DNA from: Chara braunii
Taxonomy: Eukaryota > Streptophyta > Charophyceae > Charales > Characeae
Length of the DNA: 36,752 nucleotides
Assembly: GCA_003427395.1 (NCBI GenBank)
Contig: BFEA01000518.1
Span: 712,108-748,859 of the forward strand
Direction: 5' to 3'
The notes beneath the pieces are model-generated. The model was not told where the DNA came from. It searched no databases and saw only the letters and a list, made by a program, of their open reading frames with translations. Positions within the stretch are counted from its first letter, which is position 1. The number at the start of each line of letters is the position of its first letter. Both the position numbers and the translations under genes were made by a program. Positions 26,330 to 36,480 of the stretch are shown piece after piece.

Positions 26330-28640
26330 GAAGAGTTGGTATAGTATTTTCGCGATGTAGAAACTGATGGAAGGTATGACAAGAGTTATTTGGTTATGGC
26401 AGAGTGAATCGGACAGGGATCACTCGTGCCAAAAACGTGCATACCTCGTGGGGAAATAAGTAGACTTGATGAAAAATAAATTGTCCATTATTGAAAGCAA
26501 GTTGTTCCCCCTTAGTAATTTCTTCATCGACTTTTCTTTGGATATTAATCTTCGTTTTCGTCCTCTACTCCCCATGCTTGCTCCTACCCCTCCCACTAAT
26601 TTCCATTATCATTCAAAATCTTATTTTGCTGCATCATTTCAAGGTAGTACCTCAAATAGTAGTTATCCTACCGCTCTGAAGGTGTTGTCACTTCAGCTTG
26701 GGGTAGCGCACCATAGGACCCTTGCACAAGCTTCTCGTGACTCAGTACAAGCATAACCTACGTATCCCAAGATAGGAATAGTTGACGAATTCATTAGGGA
26801 TGGCTCGATAATAGATGTGATAGGCTGGATTGCGTCAATAAGATGTTATCTCAAGATGTTCTTGTTCATAGATTAGTAAGGTGCAGTCGACTGTGACGCT
26901 CCTTGGAGGGTCCACACGAAGTGGGCTACTTCTGAACTAGTATGGCCCAGAAGCAGCTCACATATTGTGCTACTAAGGCAGGATTGGATCCGATCTTCAA
27001 GGTTTGGAGGGAAGGTTCTCTGATAAAGAGAAGACACATAAAGTTGTAAACGAGCTGATGATAAGGATCCCTCACCAAACTCTATGGGGAATATGACCGT
27101 CTTACCTCCACGCCTGACCTTTATATGGTTGAGGAGGATAAAGTGAGCTGGTTTATTTGTACTACTCTGGAGAAATATGTCATGACCCTATACACTGTAG
27201 GTCACAAGGATTAGAGGGTCTTTGACAAAGCAGCCTTGGATATGGAGACTATAATCTATGTCCAACCATGTTCCCATAAGGGACTTCCCATAAGGGAAGC
27301 ATCCCCTCTTCCCAGAGTAAGAGGAAGGGGAAGGAGGGGGTGTATGCTATAGAGTTTGATAACATGGCTACGATCCGGATGTCCAGACCGCCGTCCAGAC
27401 GGTCTGGATTCATTTCGGACTCCAGACGTCCGGTCTGGAATGTTCGGATCTGCCAAATTTTGAGAAAAAACAAATAAAAAATAGTTTAGGACCGTTCCCA
27501 TTGAGGAGCGAAGCCCCCAAAATTGTTTTGGGGGTTTTCAGGCCCATTTATGCTTTTTGGGGGGTCCGAACATGCTCTCTCTCTATAATAATTTATTAGA
27601 CAACCCCAATTTTTTAATTATGCGTAATTCATTACCTTTTATTAGTTTTTTAAGTATTTTTTTAAGGTTCTTTTTATAGTTTTTGACTTTTAACTCGAGT
27701 TTGGTTAGGAATTGCTCTGAGGCAAAAGTGGTTTGCATTATTATTATGCATAACATACTTTTTTTTTCATATTTTTTATTTTTATTTTGTTTAATGGTCC
27801 GGACATTTCCGGACCTGTCCAGACATCCGGACCGGATCCCCCCATGTCTGGAGGTTCTGAAATGTGTGGAATTCCAGACGTCCGGAAACTATCGGACATG
27901 GGTCCGGGTCCGGTGTAGCCATGTTTGATAATGACTTTGCAAGCCCTAACCAGGAGGGATCTACCCCCCTAGCTGGTCAAGATGCAGAAGTCTCACCAGA
28001 TCAGGTTGCATTGATGCCCTTCACCAAGAATTTTGGTCAGTTCAAGAGATAAAGGTGTTTCAGTCGTAAAAGTTTGGGCAAACATCCCAGTGGACCTAAA
28101 AAACGAACTTACCAAAGTTTGTCAAGTGTCCAACCAATCCCATTAACCCTTCCTCTTTCCCCTTGAGAGATATAAGGATTCAGAGAGTGTTTGGCGAAAA
28201 GGAAGGATGAGGGGGATTACATCAGGTGTGTATACAAACATTTTTGTGAAGGAGTACCCTACCTGGGGTAACAACGGTTCAAAAACTTAAACGAGGTAGG
28301 AGGTTGCAACCACCCTTACCGAACTAAACTTATCTTCCTAAGAAGATGGATGAGCCTGTGTGTTAGACACTTGTGAGGCTGCAACAGTCTCAATATTCTC
28401 ACACATGGAGCCCTTTTTGGATGAGCCCCTGACTCAAGGAGAGTACGATCAACTCTGCTCCCTCTTAGTCGAATTGAAAGATAGAGAAACTTCAAAGTTG
28501 AAGTCTGAAGTGATTCTACTCAAACCGCTCCTCAACACGATCGAGCTTAAAGCCCTATTGGACTACGAGGCAACCAGAAACTTCATTTTTCCAAATGGAG
28601 TGTGCACCTTAATAAACTACATGTAAACCTGGCGGGCTAG
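26330..28640 (+). pseudogene. gag: second Ty3/gypsy gag relic, split by a hAT-like element
   Basis: Pieces in several + frames form a gag-like order. 26466-26756 holds a Ser/Pro-rich linker. The capsid-like part runs at about 26780-27350 (for example VSWFICTTLEKYVMTLYTVGH near 27148, in part VSWFICTTLEKYVM). 27950-28060 follows the insertion, then a ruined zinc knuckle (CFSRKSLGKH) at about 28054, and finally 28360-28626 leads to a decayed protease site (LLDYEATRNFIF) at 28555-28590. Many stops and shifts are present. The reading IEFDN before the hAT-like element resumes as FDNDFA after it, which shows the insertion point. It differs from the gag at 3217. Confidence 0.7.
27363..27923. mobile_element. 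561-bp non-autonomous hAT-like element with 8-bp target duplication
   Basis: The ends CATGGCTAC (27363) and GTAGCCATG (ending 27923) are inverted copies. Immediately outside, TTTGATAA occurs at 27355-27362 and again at 27924-27931, an exact 8-bp duplication, the size made by hAT transposases. Near both ends are palindromic GTCCAGAC/GTCTGGAC and TCCGGA motifs, typical subterminal repeats. The interior is AT-rich and non-coding. Removing the element and one duplication rejoins the gag-like reading frame around it. Confidence 0.9.
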
Positions 28641-28681
28641 GTGTGCACCTTAATAAACTATATGTAAACCTGGTGGGCTAG
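28601..28681. repeat. 40-bp tandem repeat, two copies
   Basis: The unit GTGCACCTTAATAAACTAC to GGCGGGCTAG starts at 28602 and again at 28643 with two or three changes. Confidence 0.92.
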
Positions 28682-29383
28682 ACCGAGAAACGACAAAGAG
28701 AAGGTGGAATCCGTGGGGGGGGGGGGGGGGTACGGGGGCGGGGAGCCAACCCTCCTGCCCACACATAAGCGTTTCGCAGAAGATGTTGGAGTCAACCTAG
28801 ACAGTAAACTTGAGATATCACCAAAGCCATAGACTGAGACTAAGAGATGAAAAGGCGGTATTTAAACTGCGACTTACAGAACGAAGCTCGCCTTTTTTTG
28901 GGGAGGAAACTACGGGGGAGTCACAAAAATGAGTTGTATTGCACTATGGGCCAAGATATAGTTCGCAATTGCAGTTCGGCCAATGTACACAACCCAACGT
29001 TTTGGCCAGGTAGGGTGCCCGAAGCGCAATTATCTTGCCCAGTAGTGCAATTATAACTTGTTTTTGTGACTCTACTGAAGTTATCCCAGTGCGGGGGCCT
29101 AATGCACGGACACTAAACAAAAGGGGGGAAAAGGCAAAGAAAAAGGAGCTAGCCCAGCGATTGACAAGATTTGACTCCTGTATCTGAACCTTAATAGACT
29201 GCGTGTAAACATGGTGGGCTAGACTAAGAAAAGACAACGAGAAGGTGGTATTTGCCAGGGTGGGGAGGGGTAGGTGGGGGGAAGAGCCAACCCTCCCCCG
29301 CAAGCATAAGCGTTTTGCAGACGATGTTGGAGCTAAGCTAGAGGGTAAACTTGAGACATCACCAAAGGCATAGACTGAGAAAG
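28646..29383. repeat. 200-bp direct repeat flanking a MITE-bearing spacer
   Basis: 28646-28845 and 29187-29383 share CACCTTAATA..AAAC.TGGTGGGCTAGAC, GAGAAGGTGG, GAGCCAACCCTCC, AAGCGTTT.GCAGA and the end GCATAGACTGAGA. A 16-base G run (28715-28730) in the first copy replaces mixed G-rich sequence in the second. Confidence 0.9.
28918..29072. mobile_element. palindromic MITE family B, copy 2
   Basis: GAGTCACAAAAATGAGTTGT and TTGCACTATGGGCCAAGATA at the left are mirrored by TATCTTGCCCAGTAGTGCAA and ATAACTTGTTTTTGTGACTC at the right. The arms are about 40 bp with few mismatches, and the centre holds a further GTTGGGT/ACCCAAC-like pairing. It matches 23231-23396. Confidence 0.85.
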
Positions 29384-29420
29384 GCCACTGGGCTGACAAT
29401 TTGACGTTCTCTTTTTTTCT

Positions 29421-29920
29421 CACAACAAGAACTATATCAAATGATCCATCCTGTGCTGCGAGCGGAACCGCCCAACATCAGAAGCAAAGCCCTACATGAC
29501 ATGCTATCAATGCAATGTCCCAGGATCTGTTTAGCTATGTTTTGCTCTGACGCATTATGCTATCTCAATGCAATATCTCGGTCTCTGTTTGATTGTACCC
29601 GGTCCCCCCCTCTTCCCCCCCCCCCCCCCCCCAACACGAATCGGTCGGAATCACATCAAATGCTCCCCAGGTTGGAGCTAGAAGCACAACGGCCCCAACA
29701 TCAGAAGCAAAACCCTACATGGCATGTTATCAATGCAATAACCCAAAATTTGTTTAGCTATGCTTTGCTTGCATTATGCTATCTCAATGCAATGTCTCGG
29801 TCGTTGTTTGACTGTAGCGGTCTTTGTCTTTTGTTTTTCTTTTCCCCCGCAACAAGAATCACATCAAATGCTTCCCGGGCTGAAGATAGAAGTACAACGG
29901 CCCCTTGAACTAGAAACAGG
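29421..29920. repeat. roughly 215-bp tandem repeat, about 2.3 copies
   Basis: The unit runs CAACA.GAA..ATCAAATG, then CCAACATCAGAAGCAAA.CCCTACATG, TGCTATCTCAATGCAAT and TGTCTCGGTC.TTGTTTGA. It begins at about 29423, 29634 and 29853 (last one partial). The junction of units 1 and 2 carries an 18-base C run (29615-29632). The open frames across it (29441-29908, 29760-29969) are made by the repeat. Confidence 0.92.
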
Positions 29921-31730
29921 ACCAATCCGTCATACTGCAAACACAACATGTCTTCCATACATGACATAATCCTGCACAAGAATTGGAACAACCCCTCCAA
30001 CCACAAACGGAACATGTATTCTGCTATAGACTCAGACCAAGAGCATTTGGACTCTTAGCAAGAGCATAGGTATATGTTCTGGAATCTGTTTAAGCCGCCA
30101 GTACCTTTCCCATATGTCGGCTGCGGGCCCTGCATGCTGAGCATTTGGGATGTATGTGGCCGGCTTGCATGCTCGGGGCTGGCCTCCGTGTTAACCGGCG
30201 GGCATTTTATTTTTGCCTGGGAATGGTACTTTGCAACGTTATCTTTTTTTTTTTTTTTTTTTTTAGTAAGTTGTGATGGCCTTTCAATAGTGCATGATGT
30301 ACCACGACCTATTCGTCCGATTGAACAAACCATATCCTTGGCGGCCTGGACGTGTCTGCTGTTATTCTCTGACAAAGAAAACCTGGCCTTACCTTGGGCC
30401 GTGCATTCACCAAAGAGGAAAATCCGTGTAGTTTGCTACCCCAAAAGAAACTCATAGAGTACTACAACACTTGTGCCTCTCCCTCCGTTCCCAACATGAC
30501 CCCAACATGATGCCCCAACCAATCACAAAACGGTAGGCCGCTGGCTCCCCTTCCACAAAGGTGGGATGTGTAATCCAACCGTCCCTTTGTGAGATGATCT
30601 ACGGTTCGCAGTGGTCCCACATTCACACAGGTAGTAGAAAACTAAACTAAACTACACGGGTGCATGTGGGCCGGGGCCCCGGTAAAAGCACCCATCCATG
30701 CTACCCTGGCCCGGCGCGACCAACATTCCATGCTATGGCCGTAATTCTTATGCGCTACGCCACCTGCCCTTCCTTGCCCTGCCTTTGTCTCTGCTCCCGA
30801 CTGGCGGCGCTCCCTCGAACGGTGTGGTACGCAGTCTGGAAAGTTCCATCGGTGCCAATTACAAGATGTCTTTCTGGCCCTCCTCTTGGTCCAGCACATA
30901 TGAAAAAGCAATCGCCCTGCCTAAGAAGAGTCAAATTGACAGATAGGCCCCTTGGCCAGTCACGAAAGGAGGGTCACGTTTTCTCTAAGGATAGGACGGT
31001 CACCTTTTCTCTAAGGATATCCCACCCCCCCCTTTTTTTCCCGAGCAAACACTTACCGGGGATCCATTCCTTGGGACAACAGTTGTGCCAGCTCTGTTGC
31101 AGCTGTGGGACAATCCCCGCCAAGAATTTGAGCAGTCCCGGCGGCATTTGCTATTTGAAGCAAAAAATTAACAGGATAGCTCATCGGGAGTCATCGCACC
31201 TTCTTGCTGAACTCCTTCGGGCGGCATGGCGGCGGAGACTCCGCGAGGCACCCTGCGCAGGTTGAAAGGAAAGCTGTGAGCTTTTTGAGGTTCTTTTTCG
31301 TTTCACGCAGGGACCCACTTGCGTTTTGAAGGGCTCCCACCCGACCCTATATTTCTGGTGGTGTTGGCCCTGCAGGCCTCGCCTACGACCTATGAATTGG
31401 CTTGTTTCTGTTTTGTAGACTTCAAAATATTCGTTTGTCTGGCAAAAGATCTCTTGACCAAACCCAAAATTCTCATCCTTCAGGTCCTAGGAACATCATC
31501 CCACAACGCAGTGCTGTATAGTGCTGCATATAATGGGGCCATTCCTACCAAAAGACGAACGACCGCATCTAGAACATTCGATCTAGGTCTTCCTGGTCCA
31601 TTCATTTTGGCCCTCCTATAGTGAACGGCCTATCTGGGCTGGGTTCCTCGTATGACCCCTGCCCGGTCCATTGATCTTATTTCCTCCGGTCTATAAGTTC
31701 GGTCAAACCCCGCTAACCTACTGCCGGTAG
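29921..31730. other. 1.8-kb stretch without a supportable gene
   Basis: It holds a 20-base T run near 30243-30264 and open frames of 127 codons (30074-30457) and 201 codons (30660-31265) on +, both Pro/Cys/Arg-mixed without a recognisable domain or start context. A short direct repeat (GGTCACGTTTTCTCTAAGGATA / GGTCACCTTTTCTCTAAGGATA, shown in part as TTTTCTCTAAGGATA) is at 30977 and 31004. Confidence 0.4.
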
Positions 31731-32344
31731 TCCACTTCCCATTTCGCGCTCGTCAACTTCCATGGTCCTCGTCAACTTCCATGGTCCTCGTCGTACCCAC
31801 AATACCCTACCGTGGTACCCCTTGCCTTGTAGGTTGGCCTATTTCGGCCAGAAGCTTTCTTTTTCGGTCGATCCTCACTTTCCACGACACAATTTCTTCC
31901 CTGTGCCTATTCACGACCAGTACCGACCTGCGCATTCCGGGTCACGCAGCATCCTCTACCTACCCCATGTGTACAGGGTATGTGCATGCAGGCAGGTAGT
32001 GATTCAAATAGGCTCGTGACTGCCTGAGACTGGTGCCCCGGTCACGGTCCACTTCCCATTTCCCGCTCGTCAACTTCCATGGTCCTCGTCGTACCTACAA
32101 TACCCTACCGTGGTATCCCTTGCCTTGTAGGTTGGCCTATTTCGGCCAGAAGCTTTCTTTTTCAATCGGTCGTCACTTTCCACAGCACAAATTCTTCCCT
32201 GAGCCTATTCACGACAAGTACCGACCTGCGCATTTCGGGTCACCCAGCATCCTCTACCTACCCCATGTGTACAGGGTTTGTGCATGCAGGCAGGTAGTGA
32301 TTCAAATAGGCTCGTGACTGCCTGAGACTGGTGCCCCGGTCACG
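31731..32344. repeat. roughly 300-bp tandem duplication, two copies
   Basis: Copy 1 (31731-32046) and copy 2 (32048-32344) share nearly all of TCCACTTCCCATTTC through CGTGACTGCCTGAGACTGG to CCGGTCACG. Copy 1 has an extra 20-bp internal repeat (CTCGTCAACTTCCATGGTC, twice). The parallel ORFs of 85 and 94 codons in the two copies end alike (VIQIGS), which follows from the duplication. Whether the frame is real is open, and no domain is recognisable. Confidence 0.95.
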
Positions 32345-32575
32345 ATCAAAGTGAGGAGACGAGGCATAGTAGAGGGGAGAGAGTGTGTAAATGGAGAGGC
32401 GCTACCAAGATCGGTCGGACGCTGATGTGCCGCTGCAGTGAGCGACAGTGTCAAAGGAGGAAGAACAGGTAGATGAAGGAGGAGAAGGAAAAGAAGGGAG
32501 AGGAGAAAGGAAGAAGAATAAAGTGGAGGACGAGGAAGAAGTAGGGAAGAGGAGGGGGAAAGCTAACGAGAGGAG
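32245..32575. repeat. dispersed repeat, copy 1 (partner at 36143-36480)
   Basis: CTACCCCATG, GCAGGCAGGTAG, CGTGACTG..GAGACTGG, AGAGGGGAGAGAGTGTGTA, GACGCTGAT and a purine-rich tail appear in the same order and orientation at 36143-36480. Confidence 0.82.
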
Positions 32576-33630
32576 GTTCAAATAGGAGGGGGCTTAGCCG
32601 TCAGGAGTTCCGAGGGTGAAGCGCGTTTCCCAAGAGATCATCATCAACAAACAGCGCGCTGAGGTAAGTTGAACCCTGTTTCCCTCCCTATGAACAGCTC
32701 GGCTCCGTTGTTTGTTGTTTTCGGGCTACCCCTGTCGTGTCACAGCATGTACGCATTCGTCGTACTTGTTGGTGAGTCAAATCAGGAATGACACGGGTGC
32801 GCCACATGGAACACGTTCACCACGTGTGATTGGTTGGCCTGCCTCTGTCACTGCGAAGGACTCTCATGATGAGCGACACGTGGGCTACCACACGTAACAC
32901 GTTTGGCGTACCATGTTTGAATTCAATTTTGTGATTTGGTGATGGGAGAGTTTGCCCACTGCAATCGAGACGCCTTCCTGGTTAGTTTAACGTGGCTGCT
33001 TGTACCGAGGACTAGACCAGGCAGCGGCACGTGGCAACCCTCGACGTCTACGGCGTGTGAATTCTTGTCTGGTGCGTACGACAGCCCATCATGACGTCGA
33101 GACAGAGGAAGGGCCTCGCTCCGCTACTCCCCACATGCACAGAAGACAAAAAATAAGGATGTGTATGCTGTAACGGAAGATTTATTGTCATTCTGCATAT
33201 TTGTTGAGTAGTGGAGTGACGCCCCAAGTAGGCGATGGGAAATCTGTTTTGCCTGGCACTACAGTTTAAGTCGTACTCTCTTGTGACTTGCTCACTCGAT
33301 CACTTCAGGAATGCTTCTGACGATGTATAACAGGCGCATGCTCTTCCTTTTGGCAGATTTGGCAGATTGTACCTTCCTTCTTTTGTTCTTTTTTTTTTTT
33401 TTTTTTTTTTTTGTCGGCCATTTCTTCTTGATGTGGAATGGCATCTGTATATTGCGGGCCCTCTTTTGTGGTTTCGTTTCTTCAACTCTTGACTATATTT
33501 GGATTGTTGTGTTCGTTGTTTTAATCTCCGTATCTGTTGGTTGTGTGGAAAGCTTTCTGTCCTACAAGTGAGGTTTGGTTTCCTCCTTTTCTTTACCTCT
33601 TTCTTTGCCTTTTGGCTGCGTGCAAGTGGG
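32576..33630. other. stretch without a supportable gene
   Basis: It includes a T run at 33389-33410 and short frames. The 86-codon frame at 33311-33571 is hydrophobic largely because of that T run. I see no promoter, RNA gene or transposon end. Confidence 0.4.
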
Positions 33631-33633
33631 TCC

Positions 33634-33706
33634 TTGTGAGACACGGGGATGGGGGCAACCGATGCTCAACCGTCATCCACGTGGCTGACCTTGTACGTAA
33701 GAGGGG
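33634..33706. repeat. diverged single copy of the 13007-13209 repeat
   Basis: GACACGGGGATG, TGCTCAA, CATCC, and CTTGTACGTAAGAGGGGATG follow the order of the 102-bp unit at 13109-13209 with several small gaps. Confidence 0.6.
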
Positions 33707-33788
33707 ATGAAAAGGTGGAGCTTTCCTTCCTTCTTTCCTTTTCCTGTGTTGTTTTTTTCTCCTTTGCGCTCCGATACACGGTGTGACG

Positions 33789-34136
<348 letters not shown>

Positions 34137-34168
34137 CCAGTCGCATGCTGACCTAGAGGAAGATAAAG

Positions 34169-34345
34169 ATGGAACCCGCGAGGCGCATCGCAAAGTGCAT
34201 CGCGCTCTCAGTCGCAGGCTGGACATTGCTGCACAGTACTTTGGCGAAACCCGCAGGTACTCACGCACGCACAAATGGTCTTAAGCGCAACCGATCCTCT
34301 TTGTTGGATGGAACGGCAAATTCTGTCCAGCGTTCCAGAGCGTAA
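34169..34345 (+). CDS. small ORF with signal-peptide-like start, possible first exon
   Basis: The 58-codon frame begins MEPARRIAKCIALSVAGWTL, then LHSTLAKPAG. That is a basic start, a hydrophobic stretch and an Ala-x-Ala-like end, as in a signal peptide. The codon after LAKPA contains CAG|GTACTC, a fair splice donor at about 34257, so the exon may stop there and the remaining 30 codons be intron. No downstream exon was found, and no family is recognised. It is short enough to be chance. Confidence 0.25.
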   Translation: MEPARRIAKCIALSVAGWTLLHSTLAKPAGTHARTNGLKRNRSSLLDGTANSVQRSRA

Positions 34346-34689
34346 TCAGGCAGCAAAGGGCCGAGTCATCTCTCTAGCGGACTGAGTGTGCACCTCTGCG
34401 TTCGAACTCAGATTTAGGCTTTTCGCTAATGCTTTGACGCCAGGCGAGGTCATCGCTTTGCTGTCCGGAGAGATTCTCCCCTGCCTCATCGCCATCCATC
34501 ATACCACGTCCGAGACCGAGATCGATTTCTTTTCGACCGCAACAAGATTGGCATGATGAAGAGCGGGCAGCATGATCGCCGCTTTTCTGTCTGTGACTCT
34601 GTGGCGATGGTGACAACGCTCGCTTCGGCACCCCAGGGTCGGACGCATCCGCTCACGTGCTAGAGCGGACTTTGGTCATCGTTTGTAAG
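34346..34689. other. unassigned sequence
   Basis: An 85-codon minus-strand frame (34374-34631) is Ser/Gly/Arg-rich and unrecognised. Nothing else was noted. Confidence 0.35.
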
Positions 34690-34921
34690 GAAGAAGATAA
34701 AAAAACGAATTATTTTTTTCTTGTTTTCTTCTGTTTTTTTCGCCTTTGCGCTCTGATATTCATGTGACGATACATATGTATATCGTCAAACAGAACTGCC
34801 CGGTAAATGGTAGGCACAGAGGGAGAACAGGACACCAAACAAGGGGCTACGATGAACTGTTTCGTCGGAGTTTCACCCCACTCATAACGAGCCTGAACCA
34901 CCTTCAAATAGACGCACGCAC

Positions 34922-34959
<38 letters not shown>

Positions 34960-34975
34960 ACACACACACACACAG
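34690..34975. repeat. duplicated segment ending in (AC)n, copy 2
   Basis: It parallels 33789-33998: AAGATAAAAAAACGAATTAT, TTTTTCTTGTTTTCTT, TTTGCGCTCTGATATTCATG and GACGATACATATG. It ends in a compound AC microsatellite at 34913-34974. Confidence 0.8.
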
Positions 34976-35750
34976 ATGGATGGAACTTGTGACGATTTGT
35001 GTACTAGCATTTGGAAGCCTTTGATTCGGTTCCGGTCTTCTGCCCGGCGCACTGCACGTAGAAAGGAAAGATGTACAACCATTAGCATGCCCAAAAAGGA
35101 AAAAAACATTAGCATGCGGGTAAACGGCGGAATTAACTGTAGACTGTCTCAAGATAGCCAAGCGCGCCATCTTCGACTTAGTACGCGCATGACAGGATTG
35201 GCGCTGGTCGTCATCTTGGCGTTGTTCTATTTTCAATATCTCGGTCTGAATCTGGCCGTCACAATGGCCAGGTGTGTTCGAAGAAAAGTGACGTACGTAG
35301 TCGCCCTTGCTGTTCGTGGTCTTGTTCCTGTTCACGTCTTTGTTCGTCGCCCGTCATCCTCATGATCGCCTCTGTCTCGTTGTCCTTGTGTCCACTCTTG
35401 TCTTCGTTATTGCTCCGACAGTCTTATCTCGTTTGTAATCAAGTCTAGTATGGTCGTGGGCCGTCTCCTTGCTTCAGTTTGCGCTGACGTTTGATTACCT
35501 TCAGCGGTATTTCTGTCTGTATTGATGTTCATTTATGAATTATTGTGATATTCCTGGTTCTATTCATGATTAGCAGTGAGAATTTTCCTCTTCTTTGATC
35601 ATTATTACTGCGATACTCTTAGTCTCTCGTAGCGCTTTCTTTCTCCCTTTCAACCGATGAAGCTGTCCTCGATGATTGTTGAGCAAATCCACCCTGGCGT
35701 GCGGCGGGGCAGACGCGACTCATGGCGTCACGTTGGAACGAGACGGGGGG
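34976..35750. other. unassigned sequence
   Basis: A 129-codon + frame (34976-35365) and its 143-codon antisense (34904-35335) overlap completely. The + frame ends in a hydrophobic stretch (LALVVILALFYFQYLGLNLA) that could be a membrane segment, but start, domain and promoter are all lacking. I do not call a gene. Confidence 0.35.
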
Positions 35751-35763
35751 CCATTCGCATGTA

Positions 35764-35880
35764 AGAGAGTCGAGGGAGGATATGGAAGGAACGAGGAGGA
35801 GAGAAAGGAGGAAGAGAGTGGAGGGAGGATATGGAAGGGAGGAGGAGGAGAAAAAGGAGGAAGACAAAGGGAGTGAACAG
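35764..35880. repeat. purine-rich, roughly 50-bp tandem duplication
   Basis: GAGGGAGGATATGGAAGG occurs at about 35770 and 35821, each followed by GAGGAGGAGA(A)AAGGAGGAAG. The purine run continues to about 35880. Confidence 0.85.
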
Positions 35881-35928
35881 AGGAATGCTACTGCGTTACT
35901 GTTTTCCCCCGAACACTGCGATCATACC

Positions 35929-36029
35929 GTCTTCCACCGAATGCAATGCACCCTCGTCAAGACTGTATCAGACCGGAAAGATAGCTTTTATGCATTCATG
36001 ATAAGGGTGTGTTGTGTTGAAGGGAGGAC
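35929..36029. mobile_element. MITE family A, copy 2 (inverted relative to copy 1)
   Basis: GTCTTCCACCGAATGCAATG to TTGAAGGGAGGAC is 101 bp and aligns without gaps to the reverse complement of 844-944, with about 26 differences. A further partial end (GTTTTCCCCCGAACAC) is at 35901-35916, suggesting a second, truncated copy beside it. Confidence 0.85.
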
Positions 36030-36142
36030 GTCACTGCCATGCAGCATCTCATTGATTCAACGTTTGATGATGCTGTGTGACTCCTTCCTTCTTTACATAC
36101 TCATGTTGGAGTTCTTTCCTTGTTTGACACTTTCGTCGCTAT

Positions 36143-36480
36143 GTACGAACCTACCCCATGTTGATTGGGTGGGTAGATTTGCAGGCAGGTAGCGAGTTAA
36201 GTAGGATCGTGACTGGCCAAGACTGGTAGCAGAGGGGAGGGAGTGTGTATGTACAGATGGTAGAGTATAAGTAGAGAGAGGGCGTCCAGGTCGACACATT
36301 GAATTTCCTGAAGATAGACGCTGATAGGCTGCCGCACGAACAAGAGATATAGTAAGCGACAGAGTGCAACAGGAAGAGGAAGAGGAAGGAGTAAAAGGAG
36401 AAGAGGGAGGAGGAGAACGAGAAAAAGAGAGAAGTCGACGAAGAGGAACAAGTCGGGAAGAGGAGAAAAGGGGGGAGGAG
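36143..36480. repeat. dispersed repeat, copy 2 (partner at 32245-32575)
   Basis: It has the same landmarks in the same order as copy 1: CTACCCCATG, GCAGGCAGGTAGCGA, CGTGACTGGCCAAGACTGG, AGAGGGGAGGGAGTGTGTA, GACGCTGATAGGCTGCCGC, GAGCGACAG-like, then a long purine-rich tail. Confidence 0.82.

Noticed and set aside
29579-29640. Poly-C tract as an i-motif or regulatory element
   Set aside because: It lies exactly at a tandem-repeat junction and is most simply a slippage product. Nothing else supports function.
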